From positions 124,001 to 188,000 of the forward strand of contig JBAOII010000020.1 in the NCBI GenBank assembly GCA_037045685.1: a DNA stretch of 64,000 nt. Reading direction: 5' to 3'. Positions 40,480-50,044 of the stretch are shown piece by piece. Position 1 is the first letter of the stretch, and each line of letters starts with the position of its first letter. Source of the stretch: Competibacter_A sp037045685. Lineage in GTDB: Bacteria; Pseudomonadota; Gammaproteobacteria; Competibacterales; Competibacteraceae. The notes below the pieces were generated by a model. The model made no database searches, had not been told where the DNA came from, and saw only the letters and a program-made list of their open reading frames with translations. Made by a program: the position numbers and the translations under genes.

Positions 40480-41847
40480 CTATGCCGCCGCCACCGACGG
40501 CAACCCGGCCAAGGCCATCGCCAGTTCGGCTTCGTCGTAGTTCTGATCGGTCAGCTTGCCGGCGAAATAATCCATGTACGCCTGCATGTCGAAGTGGCCG
40601 TGGCCGCAGAGATTGAACAGGATCGCCCGGCTGACGCCTTCTTCCTTGCAGCGCAACGCCTCGTCGATCGCGCCGCGCACCGCGTGGTTGGCTTCCGGCG
40701 CCGGCAGGATGCCCTCGACGCGGGCGAACAGCACGCCGGCTTCGAAGCAACTGAGCTGGTGATAGGCGCGGGCTTCGATCAGGCCCAGTTGCTTGACGTG
40801 GCTGACCAGCGGCGCCATGCCGTGATAGCGCAGGCCGCCGGCGTGGAAGCCGGGCGGGGTGAAGGTGGAACCCAGGGTGTGCATCTTGGTCAGCGGAGTC
40901 AAATGCGCGGTGTCGCCGAAATCGTAGGCGTATTGGCCGCGGGTCAGGCTGGGGCAGGCGGCCGGCTCGACGGCGACGATGCGGACGCTTTTCCCGCCGC
41001 GCAGTTGGGCGCCCAAAAACGGGAAGGCGATGCCGGCGAAATTGGAGCCGCCGCCGGTGCAGCCGACCACCACGTCGGGATAGTCGTCGGCCATCTCCAA
41101 CTGGGTCATCGCCTCCAGCCCGACCACGGTCTGGTGCAGCAGGACGTGATTCAGCACCGAACCCAGGGCGTACTTGGTGTCGTCGCGCTGGGCGGCGATT
41201 TCGACCGCCTCGGAGATGGCGATGCCGAGGCTGCCGGGATGATCCGGCCGCTTGGCGAGGATCGCCCGGCCGGCGGCGGTGCGCTCCGAGGGCGAGGGCG
41301 TGCAGGTCGCGCCCCAGGTTTCCATCAGCGCCCGGCGGTAGGGCTTCTGCTGGTAGGACACCCGCACCATGAACACTTCCACCTCGATGTCGAACAGCGC
41401 GCCCGCGAACGCCAGCGAGGAGCCCCACTGGCCGGCGCCGGTTTCGGTGGCGATGCGCTTGACCCCGGCTTCCTTGTTGTAGAACGCCTGAGGAACGGCG
41501 GTGTTGGGCTTGTGGCTGCCGGCCGGGCTGACGCCTTCGTACTTGTAGTAAATCCGCGCCGGGGTGCCCAGCGCTTTTTCCAGCCGGCGGGCGCGATACA
41601 GCGGGCTGGGCCGCCATTGCCGGTAAATGTCCCGGACGGGTTCCGGAATCTCGATCTCCCGCTCGGTGGAGACTTCCTGCATGATCAGCGCCAGCGGAAA
41701 CAGCGGCGCCAGATCGTCGGGACCGATCGGTTGCAGGGTGCCGGGATGCAGCACGGGCGGTGGCGGCGCGGGCAGATCGGCGATGAGGTTGTACCAGGAT
41801 TTGGGCATCCGGCTCTCGTCGAGCGGGTATTTGACGGATTCGGTCAT
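40480..41847 (-). CDS. trpB2: TrpB2, tryptophan synthase beta-like PLP enzyme
   Basis: 455 residues from ATG 41847 (MTESVKYPLDESRMPKSWYN). This length and the N-terminal extension fit the TrpB2 branch rather than TrpB1. PLP lysine lies in GVSPAGSHKPNTAVPQ; the phosphate loop VVGCTGGGSNFAG is near residue 255. No trpA partner nearby, as usual for TrpB2, which can condense serine and indole on its own. Separated from the ter operon by a terminator at 41868-41893. Confidence 0.92.
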   Translation of the reverse strand: MTESVKYPLDESRMPKSWYNLIADLPAPPPPVLHPGTLQPIGPDDLAPLFPLALIMQEVSTEREIEIPEPVRDIYRQWRPSPLYRARRLEKALGTPARIYYKYEGVSPAGSHKPNTAVPQAFYNKEAGVKRIATETGAGQWGSSLAFAGALFDIEVEVFMVRVSYQQKPYRRALMETWGATCTPSPSERTAAGRAILAKRPDHPGSLGIAISEAVEIAAQRDDTKYALGSVLNHVLLHQTVVGLEAMTQLEMADDYPDVVVGCTGGGSNFAGIAFPFLGAQLRGGKSVRIVAVEPAACPSLTRGQYAYDFGDTAHLTPLTKMHTLGSTFTPPGFHAGGLRYHGMAPLVSHVKQLGLIEARAYHQLSCFEAGVLFARVEGILPAPEANHAVRGAIDEALRCKEEGVSRAILFNLCGHGHFDMQAYMDYFAGKLTDQNYDEAELAMALAGLPSVAAA

Positions 41848-41867
41848 GATGGTTTTTATCCGAAAGC

Positions 41868-41893
41868 AAAAACCCGCCGGTGGGCGCGGCGGG
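41868..41893 (-). terminator. Intrinsic terminator of the ter operon
   Basis: On the minus strand CCCGCCG, a 7-base loop, CGGCGGG, then TTTTT. It lies 41 bp after the terE stop and just before trpB2. Confidence 0.85.
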
Positions 41894-41933
41894 CCGGGTT
41901 GGTGAGGCTCGGTGATCGTGCGCTGCGCTGATT

Positions 41934-42512
41934 TTAGCCGAGATTGACCCCGTAATCGCGAGCGACCGCCGCCAGTCCACCGGCGTAGCCCTGACCGATG
42001 GCTTTGAACTTCCACTCGTCGTTGTGGCGGTACAGCTCGCCGAAGATCATCGCGGTTTCGGTCGAAGCGTCCTCGGACAGATCGTAGCGGGCGATTTCCT
42101 GCTCGCCCTCGGCGTTGAGCGCGCGAATGTAGGCGTTGCCGACTTGGCCGAAGTTCTGTTTGCGCGCCTCGGCGTCGTGGATGGTGACCACGAACGACAC
42201 TTTGGCGGCGCTGGCGTCCATCGAGTCCAGGCCGATCTCGATCACCTCGTCGTCGCCCGCGCCTTCGCCGGTGCGGTTGTCGCCCAGGTGCGTGACCGCG
42301 CCCGACGGGTCCTTGGCGTTGTTGTAAAACACGAAGTGCTGGTCGCTCAGCACCTTGCCGCCGGCGTCCAGCACGAAAGCGGAGGCGTCCAAGTCGAACG
42401 CGCTGCCGTCGGTCTTGCGCAGATCCCAGCCCAAGCCGAAGCGGACCCGCTTCATGCCGGGCGCCTGCTTGCTCAGCGAGACGTTTCCACCTTTTTGCAG
42501 AGAGATAGCCAT
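41934..42512 (-). CDS. terE: TerE/TerD-family stress-response protein
   Basis: 192 residues, TerD fold. Begins MAISLQKGGNVSLSKQAPGM and has the calcium-binding-type motif FDLDASAFVLDAGGKVLSD plus GDNRTGEGAGDDEVIEI. A C-terminal RYDLSEDASTETAMIFGELY and QGYAGGLAAVARDYG are nearly identical to the next gene, indicating tandem duplication. Last gene of a canonical terZABCDE order. Involved in tellurite resistance and broader stress/phage responses in other bacteria. Confidence 0.92.
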   Translation of the reverse strand: MAISLQKGGNVSLSKQAPGMKRVRFGLGWDLRKTDGSAFDLDASAFVLDAGGKVLSDQHFVFYNNAKDPSGAVTHLGDNRTGEGAGDDEVIEIGLDSMDASAAKVSFVVTIHDAEARKQNFGQVGNAYIRALNAEGEQEIARYDLSEDASTETAMIFGELYRHNDEWKFKAIGQGYAGGLAAVARDYGVNLG

Positions 42513-42567
42513 CGTTGAATTCCTGTGGTTGAAAGGATCGATCGGTTGCGGCCGGGCATCCAGACGC

Positions 42568-43143
42568 TCAGATGTTGATGCCGTACTGACGGCACATCGC
42601 CGCCAGCCCGCCGGCATAGCCTTGACCGACAGCGCCGAACTTCCACTCGCCGCCGTGGCGATACAGCTCGCCGAAGATCATCGCGGTTTCGGTCGAGGCG
42701 TCCTCGGCGAGATCGTAACGGGCGATCTCGACGTTGGTTTCGGCGTTGACCAAGCGGATGAAAGCGTTTTGCACTTGGCCGAAATTCTGCTTGCGCGCAT
42801 CGGCTTCGTGGATGGTGACGGTGAAGGTGATTTTCTGGACGTCAGCCGGCACGCGGGTCAGATCCACCATGACGGCCTCGTCGTCGCCCTCGCCGGCGCC
42901 GGTGCGGTTGTCGCCGGTGTGCTGCACCGAGCCGCAGGCGGATTTCAACTGATTGTAGAAAATGAAATCAGCCTCCGAACGGACCTTGCCGTCGGCGCCG
43001 AGCAGGAACGCCGAAGCGTCCAGATCGAAATCGGCGCCGTCGGTGGCGCGGGCGTCCCAGCCCAGCCCGATCAGGGTTTTTTTGAGATCCGGCGCTTCCT
43101 TGCCCAGAGACAGCTTGCCGCCTTTGTTGAGAGAAATAGCCAT
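42568..43143 (-). CDS. terD: TerD-family stress-response protein
   Basis: 191 residues. Start MAISLNKGGKLSLGKEAPDL at 43143. Ca-binding-like FDLDASAFLLGADGKVRSEA and GDNRTGAGEGDDEAVMVDL, then YDLAEDASTETAMIFGELYR. Located 55 bp from terE, 108 bp after terC. Same TerD fold as terE and terZ. Confidence 0.93.
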   Translation of the reverse strand: MAISLNKGGKLSLGKEAPDLKKTLIGLGWDARATDGADFDLDASAFLLGADGKVRSEADFIFYNQLKSACGSVQHTGDNRTGAGEGDDEAVMVDLTRVPADVQKITFTVTIHEADARKQNFGQVQNAFIRLVNAETNVEIARYDLAEDASTETAMIFGELYRHGGEWKFGAVGQGYAGGLAAMCRQYGINI

Positions 43144-43251
43144 GAGTTTGTCCTCCCTAAGTAACGGATTGCGGATAAGGGATTGCAAAAAAGGTTATGG
43201 GACCGGACGGACCGCTGGCCAAGGTCCATCCGGCGTTACCGCTAAAGGGGA

Positions 43252-44319
43252 TCAGGGCTCCTCCCGGCGAGACTCGACTTTCTCCGGTTGTAACCCGCTG
43301 TCCTCGCCGGCCTCTTCTTTTTCGGGGAACAGCAGCGAGGCGATCACGCCCACCGCGAGAGTCCCGAGAATGATCATCAGGCTGAGATTGGCCGAAATCT
43401 CCCAACCCGGCCAGTGGAAAATGTGGTTGGACGCTTGCAGCGCCAGCTTGAAGGCGATGAAGAACAGCAAGGCCGCCACCGCCTTGTCCAGATGGACCAG
43501 ATATTTTTGCGCCGCCGCCAGCACGAAGTACAGCGAGCGCAGGCCGAGGATGGCGAAGATCACCGCCGAGTAGACCAGCAGCGGTTCGCGGGTCACCGCG
43601 ATCACCGCCGGCACCGAGTCGAAGGCGAAAATGATGTCGGACACCTCGATGCACACCAGGCAGAGCAGCATCGGCGTGGCGTACACCGTCGCCTCCCGGG
43701 CCACCGAAACGCTGGAATCCTGCTCGACCACCGTCTTGACGTGGCCGTGGCTGACCACGAAATGATGGCCGTGCAGGCGCGGGAAGATCGGCACCAGCTT
43801 TTGGGTCAGCCGCACCGACCAGTGATCGGAGTAATCCTCGATCTCGTCGTCCCCGCCGACGCCGGCCAGCATCTTCCAGCCGGTCCAGGCCACGATGGCG
43901 GCGAACACGAACTCGATCCAGGTGCTGATCCCGAACAGACCCGTGCCGAAGGCGATGAACAGCATGCGGAACACCACCGCGCCCAGGATGCCGAAATACA
44001 GAATCCGGTGCTGCAACGCGCCTTTGATGCCGAAGGAGGCGAAGATGGCGACGAAGACCATCAGATTGTCCACCGACAGCGATTTTTCCAGGATATAGCC
44101 GGCCAGGAACAGATCGGCGAACTCGGCGCTGTGGTGAACCTTCAGATAGAAATAAAACCCCATGGCCAGAAAGATCCAGAACAGGGACCAAGCCACGGCA
44201 TTGGGGATGCTGATATCTTCGCTGTCCCTGTGCAAGCGGAGGTCCAGCCACACCGAGAAGGCGACCACCGCCACGAAAATGGCAATGGTTTCCAGCGGAA
44301 AACCGAGATGCTGTTCCAT
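43252..44319 (-). CDS. terC: TerC-family integral membrane protein
   Basis: 355 residues from ATG 44319, with about nine hydrophobic helices. Conserved acidic residues in YILEKSLSVDNLMVFVAIF and in CIEVSDIIFAFDSVPAVIAV define the TerC family, which may transport metal ions. Cytosolic tail is rich in Glu (EKEEAGEDSG). Placed between terB and terD, as in E. coli plasmid ter operons. Confidence 0.95.
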   Translation of the reverse strand: MEQHLGFPLETIAIFVAVVAFSVWLDLRLHRDSEDISIPNAVAWSLFWIFLAMGFYFYLKVHHSAEFADLFLAGYILEKSLSVDNLMVFVAIFASFGIKGALQHRILYFGILGAVVFRMLFIAFGTGLFGISTWIEFVFAAIVAWTGWKMLAGVGGDDEIEDYSDHWSVRLTQKLVPIFPRLHGHHFVVSHGHVKTVVEQDSSVSVAREATVYATPMLLCLVCIEVSDIIFAFDSVPAVIAVTREPLLVYSAVIFAILGLRSLYFVLAAAQKYLVHLDKAVAALLFFIAFKLALQASNHIFHWPGWEISANLSLMIILGTLAVGVIASLLFPEKEEAGEDSGLQPEKVESRREEP

Positions 44320-44333
44320 GGTGCGGCGCGCGC

Positions 44334-44789
44334 TCAGGCCAGATCGAAGTCTTTGGGATTCAGGCCGAGTTCGGCGCAAATCTTGCGCACCACCCCCTTC
44401 TCGTTATCGTCGAAGTTGCCGTCGGCGGCGCCGATGGCGCAGCAGACCCGCACCATCAGCCGCGCCTCGGCATCCTTGCCCTTGAGCTTGGCGACCACCT
44501 GCAAGGCGCTGGCTTGGCCGATCTGGTGATCGAACTCGAACTGTTTCGAGTACTTGTCGAAGATACCGATGACCTCCTCGACGCTGAACACCGACAGCAC
44601 GTCGGAGTTGCGCAGGAAGCCCATCATCTTCTGCTTCTCCTCGGGCCGGACCACGCCGTCGGCGTGAGCCACCAAGGCGCAACCGGCCACCACCGCTTCC
44701 AGAAAGCTCTTGTTCTTGAACTTGGTGACTTCGGTTTTCAGGCTGGCGGTGACTTCGCTGTAACGCTGCTTCAACCATTCGAGAGCCAT
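44334..44789 (-). CDS. terB: TerB-family protein
   Basis: 151 residues starting MALEWLKQRYSEVTASLKTE. All-helical TerB domain with VAHADGVVRPEEKQKMMGFL and a second, divergent copy AIGAADGNFDDNEKGVVRK, each resembling an EF-hand-like acidic turn. TerB binds divalent metal and associates with TerC at the membrane in other systems. Start 15 bp from terC. Confidence 0.93.
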   Translation of the reverse strand: MALEWLKQRYSEVTASLKTEVTKFKNKSFLEAVVAGCALVAHADGVVRPEEKQKMMGFLRNSDVLSVFSVEEVIGIFDKYSKQFEFDHQIGQASALQVVAKLKGKDAEARLMVRVCCAIGAADGNFDDNEKGVVRKICAELGLNPKDFDLA

Positions 44790-44827
44790 GAGGTCTGTTT
44801 CTCCGGTTAATCGAAAAAGAAATGGAA

Positions 44828-46099
44828 TCAATCCTTGGAGCCCGCCACCCAGCGCAGGCCGAAACCGTAAGCCTGATCCATGTAGCGGTGATCCTGGAAA
44901 TATTCGACCAGTTTTGTGACCTTGAAGTTACCGCCCTGGTTCTCCAGCATCGCCAGGGCGCACATGCGCTGGTCGTTGCGGTGGCTGTCGATCCGGATTT
45001 CCAGCGTCGGCTGGCCGGGCGCCTGAAGGGTGACCACCGCGTCGGTTTCCGCCCAGTTGGGCGCACCCTCGTAAATCATCGCGAACAGCACCACCCGATC
45101 CAGCTCGTTCCAGTGCTGGCCGTTGATGTGCAAGAACTCCCCCTGGGCGCTGGCGCCGCTGCGGTCGTCGCCCATGAGCTGGATGTAGGGCGGCTGGTGC
45201 AGGCTGCCGAAGGTGTCGCCCAACGCCTGCACCGCGCCGCCCCGGCCATCCTTCAGTTTGAACAGGCAGCCCAAGTCCAGGTCGACCTTGCGGCCGCCGG
45301 TCAACCGGCCGAAAAAGCCCTTGCCGCTGCCGCCACCCTGATTCCAGTTGAGATTGACCACGATCTCGCCGAAGCCCTGGGCCTTTTTCTCCAGCGAAAT
45401 GCTGGGATTGCGCTTGTCCAGAGTGATTTTTTCCAGGCGGATGGGCTTGGCGGCGGGCGACGGTGCGGGTGCGGGTGCGGGTGCGGGTGCGGAAATTGGA
45501 GCGGCCGGCCGAGGTGGCGGAGCTGCGGCGGCGGGCGGGGCGGCTTCGGTCGCATCTGGATCGTCGCCCACGTCCACGCCGTACTGCCGGGCCAGCGGCC
45601 CCAGACCGCCGACGAAGCCTTGGCCGACCGCGCGGAACTTCCATTCACCGTTGCGCAGGTAAAATTCGCCGACGATGAGCGCGGTCTCCGGCATCATTTT
45701 GGTCGCCAGCGGAAACGTCGCCAAGGATGCCTTGCTTTGCGCGTCGCGGACTTCCGCCCGCACTTGACTCAATTGGCCGAACGATTGGCCGCGCCGCTGG
45801 CCTTGGTCGATGGTCAGCGCGACGACGATCCGCTCGATGGCCGAAGGTAGTTGAGCGAAGGCGACGGTGAAGGCGCGGCCGTCGCCGGCGCGCTGGATGC
45901 CGCCGCCGGGCAGCGCGGGCTGATTGTAGAACACGAAATCTTCGTCGCCGCGCACCTTGCCTTGGCCGCTCAGCGCGAAGGCGCTGGAGTCGAGCGTCAG
46001 CGGCGTGCTCGCCGGTTCCCAGCCGAGCGTGATCTCGACGGCGGCCGGCGCCGGACTCAGTTTGGTGATGGAAAAATTCTGGCCGGGTTGCAGATCCAT
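44828..46099 (-). CDS. terA: TerA, TerD-like domain plus TerA domain
   Basis: 423 residues. The N-terminal ~180 are a TerD-like domain (LTLDSSAFALSGQGKVRGDE). A Pro/Ala linker encoded by five tandem GGTGCG hexamers (45463-45492) joins it to a C-terminal TerA-specific domain with LDLGCLFKLKDGRGGAVQAL, then LMGDDRSGASAQGEFLHING, and a final RMCALAMLENQGGNFKVTK. Start ATG at 46099, 19 bp downstream of terZ. Confidence 0.92.
   Translation of the reverse strand: MDLQPGQNFSITKLSPAPAAVEITLGWEPASTPLTLDSSAFALSGQGKVRGDEDFVFYNQPALPGGGIQRAGDGRAFTVAFAQLPSAIERIVVALTIDQGQRRGQSFGQLSQVRAEVRDAQSKASLATFPLATKMMPETALIVGEFYLRNGEWKFRAVGQGFVGGLGPLARQYGVDVGDDPDATEAAPPAAAAPPPRPAAPISAPAPAPAPAPSPAAKPIRLEKITLDKRNPSISLEKKAQGFGEIVVNLNWNQGGGSGKGFFGRLTGGRKVDLDLGCLFKLKDGRGGAVQALGDTFGSLHQPPYIQLMGDDRSGASAQGEFLHINGQHWNELDRVVLFAMIYEGAPNWAETDAVVTLQAPGQPTLEIRIDSHRNDQRMCALAMLENQGGNFKVTKLVEYFQDHRYMDQAYGFGLRWVAGSKD
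45463..45493. repeat. Hexamer tandem repeat inside terA
   Basis: Five copies of GGTGCG, encoding the Pro-Ala linker between the two TerA domains. Perfect copies suggest length may vary between strains. Confidence 0.85.
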
Positions 46100-46118
46100 G
46101 GTGGCATTCCCCGTGGGG

Positions 46119-46721
46119 CTACAGATAGGGACGGAGCGCCGGCAGCAGGTCGTGGAAGGTGCGGCCGCTGGCGTGCTCGCCGATGGCTTGCAGCTTCCAC
46201 TCGCCGCCGTGACGATACAGCTTGGTCATGATCAAGCCGGTGTAATCGCCGCCCTCCAGCGACAGATCGAAGCGGGCGATCTCGCCGCCGTTGGCGCCGT
46301 CCACGATCCGGCAGAACGCGCTGGGAATGCCGGCGAAACCCTCGCCGCTGAAGCTGTTGACGGTGAAAATCAGCACCTGCGCCGCGCCGGGCACCCGGTT
46401 CAGATCGATGGTGATCCGCTCGTTCTCGGAACCGGCCTCGCCGCCGCCGGCGCGATCATCGCCGCTGTGCCGGACCGAGCCGCAACGACTTTCCAGTTGT
46501 CGAAACCATACGGTATCCACTAGATTGCCGCTGGCGTCGAACATCAAACAGGAGGCGTCCAGATCCACGGCTTCCTGGCGGGTGCCGGCGCCGAAGCCCA
46601 GAAAACCTCGGGTCTGGACCTGCTTCATGCCCCAGCCCAGCCCCATGACGACCTGGTTCAGGCCGCGCCCGGCCTCTTTCTCCAGGCTGATGCGCTGTCC
46701 TTTTTGCAAACTGATGGCCAT
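46119..46721 (-). CDS. terZ: TerZ, TerD-fold protein
   Basis: 200 residues starting MAISLQKGQRISLEKEAGRG. The motif VDLDASCLMFDASGNLVDTV and GDDRAGGGEAGSENERITID match TerZ. First gene of the terZABCDE operon, divergent from the Sel1-repeat gene across a 219-bp promoter region. Confidence 0.92.
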   Translation of the reverse strand: MAISLQKGQRISLEKEAGRGLNQVVMGLGWGMKQVQTRGFLGFGAGTRQEAVDLDASCLMFDASGNLVDTVWFRQLESRCGSVRHSGDDRAGGGEAGSENERITIDLNRVPGAAQVLIFTVNSFSGEGFAGIPSAFCRIVDGANGGEIARFDLSLEGGDYTGLIMTKLYRHGGEWKLQAIGEHASGRTFHDLLPALRPYL

Positions 46722-46940
46722 TCGGATGCCCTCGTTGGATTTGCTGGATTTTGATCAAATTCGGGTAATGATGACACACCCTCTGGAACGAAGTGTAGAT
46801 GGGGGCGGTCGCGATCCGACGGTCGGCGGCGAATTCCGAGCGCCGGTGGCCGAACTGGGGCCGGTTGCGGTAACGTTCGCTGATGTTGGGATGGTTTTCG
46901 GAGTCTTAGCGGCTCCGACATTTTCGATGTGGAGGTAGTC

Positions 46941-49022
46941 ATGCGCAAGATTGCGTTGTTGTCGCTCGTGCTGGCCGCCGTGGCCCAAGCCGCGCCGGCG
47001 CCCGACGCCAGCCTCAAAAAGTGGCAGGACGAGAAGGGCGTCTGGCACTACGGCGACACCCGGCCGATATCGCCCGATGCCGTCACCAACAGCGCCGCCG
47101 AGGCGTACCGGCGCGGCGATTTCGGCGCGGCGTTCGAGGAATACATGACTTGGGCCAAACAGGGCGATCCCAGGGCGCAGACCATGGTCGGCCTGATGTA
47201 TCTGCGCGGCGAAGGCGTGGCGCAGAGTTCGGGCAACGCCATCGAATGGCTGCGGCGCGCGGCGATGCAAGGCAATCCCAATGCCCAGTTTCATCTGGCG
47301 ATGCTCTACGCCGAGAATCCCGGCGCCGCCACCAACGAACGGGAGCCGTTGCTGTGGTTGCGCAAGGCGGCGGAACGCGGCAATGCCGAAGCGCAGCTCG
47401 TGCTCGCCAACAAGTGTGCCAGCGGCCAAGGCGTGACGCGGGATGACCGGGAGGCCATGGCCTGGTATCAGCGGGCGGCCGAGCAGGGGAACGCCAACGC
47501 CCGGTTCGAGCTGGGGAATTTTTACGCCAGCGGCCGGGCGGTATCGCGCAACGACAAGGAAGCGGTGCGCTGGTATCAAAAAGCCGCCGAGCAGGGCCAT
47601 CCCGGCGCTCAATATACGCTAGGCGCTATGTACGCTGCCGGTCGCGGGGTGACGGCCAGCGACAAGGAAGCGGTGCAATGGTATCGCAAGGCCGCCGAGC
47701 ACAATCACGCCGAGGCGCAGTACAACCTCGCGGTGCGTTATTTGAGTGGCAGGGGAACTCTCCCCAGCGCCGAAGAAGCCTTCGCCTGGTTCGGCAAGGC
47801 GGCCGAACAGGGTTTGGGGTTGGCCCAATTGCATCTGGGGCGGCTGTACGCGGAGGGGAAGGGCACCACCCGCAACGACGCCGAGGCGGTGAAGTGGTAC
47901 CGGCGGGCCGCCGACCAGAATCTGCCGCTGGCGCAATATTACTTGGGGCGCATGTACGCCGATGGGCGTGGCGTGGCGCGCGACGAGCGGGAATCCCTGC
48001 AATGGTACCGCCGGGCCGCCGACCAGAATCTGCCGCTGGCGCAACTGGAGCTGGCCAACGGCTATCTGAGCGGCCGGGGGGTCGAGCGGGATGAAACCCG
48101 AGGCATCCAGCTGTTGGGGCAAGCGGCGGCGGGGGGCAGCCCGGAAGCCCAGTTGCGGCTGGCGGAACGCCACTTCGCCGGGCGTGGAGTTCCGCGCGAT
48201 ACTCGGGTCGGCATGGACTGGTTGGGCAAAGCCGCCGAACAGGGCTACACCGAAGCGCAGTATCTGCTGGCATCCCTTTATGCCGAAGGCGAGATCGCGG
48301 AACGCGACGACGGCCGGGCCGCGCAGTGGTTTCGCAAAGCCGCCGAGCAGGGCCACGTCGCCAGCCAGATTCGCTTGGCGGGCATGTACGCGGTCGGTTC
48401 CGGCGTCTCTCAAGACGACCGGCAGGCGCTGCAATGGTTTCGCGAAGCCGCGAAGCAGGGCGATCCCGAGGCGGAATTCAACATCGGCGTGCTGCATGCC
48501 ACCGGCCGGGGGGCGCCGCGCGACGACGCCCAGGCGGCGGCGTGGTATCGCAAGGCGGCGGAACGAGGTTTCGCCATCGCCCAGTTGAATCTGGGAATGC
48601 TTTACGCCGAAGGCCGCGGCGGGCTGCCGCGCGACGACGCGCAGGCGGCGGCGTGGTATCGGAAGGCGGCCGGACAAAATCTGCCGCTGGCGCAACTGAT
48701 GCTGGGCTTGGCGCACGCCACCGGCCGGGGCGCGGCCCGGGATGACCGGCAGGCGGTCGGCTGGTTCGAGCAAGCCGCCAGCAACGGGCTGCCGCTCGCC
48801 CAATACGCGCTGGGAATGCTCTACAGCAATGGCAAAGGCATCGAGCGAGATTGGATCAAGGCGCATTTATGGCTGAATCTGGCGGCCTCCGGCGGCTATG
48901 TCGGGGCGGCGCAGCCGCTGGATTTCGCCGCCAGCCAACTCAACGAGAAGGATTTGGCTCGCGCCCGGGAGATGGCGCGCGAATGGCGGACGGTCAATGC
49001 CACGGATATCAAACCCAACTGA
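46941..49022 (+). CDS. Secreted Sel1-repeat protein
   Basis: 693 residues. ATG 46941 follows GGAGGTAGTC and begins the signal peptide MRKIALLSLVLAAVAQAAPA. An opening KKWQDEKGVWHYGD segment leads into about seventeen Sel1-type repeats of ~36 residues (for example AVRWYQKAAEQGHPGAQYTL and GAMYAAGRGVTASDKE). Sel1 arrays are solenoids for protein binding, often in envelope stress. Divergent from terZ, so possibly co-regulated by the intergenic promoter; a physical link is unproven. Confidence 0.92.
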   Translation: MRKIALLSLVLAAVAQAAPAPDASLKKWQDEKGVWHYGDTRPISPDAVTNSAAEAYRRGDFGAAFEEYMTWAKQGDPRAQTMVGLMYLRGEGVAQSSGNAIEWLRRAAMQGNPNAQFHLAMLYAENPGAATNEREPLLWLRKAAERGNAEAQLVLANKCASGQGVTRDDREAMAWYQRAAEQGNANARFELGNFYASGRAVSRNDKEAVRWYQKAAEQGHPGAQYTLGAMYAAGRGVTASDKEAVQWYRKAAEHNHAEAQYNLAVRYLSGRGTLPSAEEAFAWFGKAAEQGLGLAQLHLGRLYAEGKGTTRNDAEAVKWYRRAADQNLPLAQYYLGRMYADGRGVARDERESLQWYRRAADQNLPLAQLELANGYLSGRGVERDETRGIQLLGQAAAGGSPEAQLRLAERHFAGRGVPRDTRVGMDWLGKAAEQGYTEAQYLLASLYAEGEIAERDDGRAAQWFRKAAEQGHVASQIRLAGMYAVGSGVSQDDRQALQWFREAAKQGDPEAEFNIGVLHATGRGAPRDDAQAAAWYRKAAERGFAIAQLNLGMLYAEGRGGLPRDDAQAAAWYRKAAGQNLPLAQLMLGLAHATGRGAARDDRQAVGWFEQAASNGLPLAQYALGMLYSNGKGIERDWIKAHLWLNLAASGGYVGAAQPLDFAASQLNEKDLARAREMAREWRTVNATDIKPN

Positions 49023-49037
49023 GCGAACGAGACGGGC

Positions 49038-49259
49038 ATGAGCGAGATCGACCGCCAACTGCTGGCGGAGCGGGTTCGAACGGCCTGCGTGCACGCGGCC
49101 CTGACCGCTTACGAAGACGCCGGATTGAGCGGTCTGTGCGCCGAGGGTCGCTGGGAGTACACCATCGGCGTGCTCAGGCAACTGGACTTGGAGCCGCTGT
49201 TGAACTCGGTGTCACCGGATTTCTCCGGCCCCGAGCGCGACCCGATGGAATCCGGCTGA
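49038..49259 (+). CDS. Small hypothetical protein after Sel1 gene
   Basis: 73 residues, 15 bp downstream of the Sel1 stop on the same strand. Mainly helical: LLAERVRTACVHAALTAYED and GLCAEGRWEYTIGVLRQLD. No recognised family; the pattern, with conserved Glu/Trp, looks like a genuine small cytosolic protein. Confidence 0.6.
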   Translation: MSEIDRQLLAERVRTACVHAALTAYEDAGLSGLCAEGRWEYTIGVLRQLDLEPLLNSVSPDFSGPERDPMESG

Positions 49260-49315
49260 CGGCGGCGCCACCGTCGGGCGAACGAACTCGCTTCCGTCGC
49301 CGAACCGGAACAGCT

Positions 49316-49720
49316 TCAATGGCTTTTGCGATTGGGGTCCAGCAGATGTTGCCCGAGATTCCGCACGAAATCCTCGAATCGCGCCGATTCGGCGTGGAGG
49401 CGTTCGTTCATCTGGCACAGGGCGTTGGCCAGGCGGTAGGTGCGGGACAGGAGCTGTTCCAGATCGTCGGTTTGCCAAAGTTTGTCCGGATTCACTTCCG
49501 GAGCGCCGTCGTTCAGCACCACCGCACACCATTCGGGAATGCGGTACATCAGCACCGATTCCCGGTCGTTGGCCAAGCAGAGCGTAACCCCGACATCGTA
49601 CTTGCGCAGCACCGCCACGACTTCTTCGAGGCAGCGCTGCATTTCCTCGCTGGGCCGTTCGTTGGCTTGCGGTAACTCGCCCTCGTAAAAGACCTCCTGT
49701 TCTTCGTCTACCCCACTCAT
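49316..49720 (-). CDS. Hypothetical protein
   Basis: 134 residues, no signal peptide. Segments EEMQRCLEEVVAVLRKYDVG and VTLCLANDRESVLMYRIPEW form a possible alpha-beta fold; C-terminus contains ARFEDFVRNLGQHLLDPN. Family unknown. Convergent with the preceding gene. Confidence 0.6.
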   Translation of the reverse strand: MSGVDEEQEVFYEGELPQANERPSEEMQRCLEEVVAVLRKYDVGVTLCLANDRESVLMYRIPEWCAVVLNDGAPEVNPDKLWQTDDLEQLLSRTYRLANALCQMNERLHAESARFEDFVRNLGQHLLDPNRKSH

Positions 49721-50044
49721 CTCGATTCACCTCCCATCGTCTGGGTCGGATTTGGGTTCAAACGAAAACCCCCGCGCGGGCATATCGGTAGGGCGGGGGT
49801 CGGGCGTGTTCGGGAGGATGTCCCAACGGAGGATCACGAGTCGGCTATGGTCATCTGGGGATGGCGGTTCCCGAGCAAACGGCGAATACGGAAGGCGATC
49901 ACATTTGTTGTTGGAATATTACGCCAATCATCGGCTATCCGCCAGTTGCGATTGGCTTTCCGGCAACCGCCCGAGGAACCTGGACGCAAAAGGGGCGTCC
50001 ACGCGGGACGCCCCTTTCGAGCCGAACAGACGCAAAGCGTCGAT
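49721..50044. other. Gene-free stretch before the surface protein
   Basis: No supported gene. The first part must carry the promoter of the minus-strand gene at 49316-49720; the end holds the surface-protein terminator (49991-50015). Confidence 0.5.
49991..50015 (-). terminator. Intrinsic terminator of the surface-protein gene
   Basis: AGGGGCGTCC at 49991-50000 pairs with GGACGCCCCT at 50006-50015 around ACGCG. On the minus strand the stem is followed by TTTTGC. It lies about 30 bp past the surface-protein stop. Confidence 0.8.

Noticed and set aside
45430..45500. Hexamer repeat in terA as a mobile or regulatory element
   Set aside because: It stays in frame and codes a simple Pro-Ala linker between two known domains.
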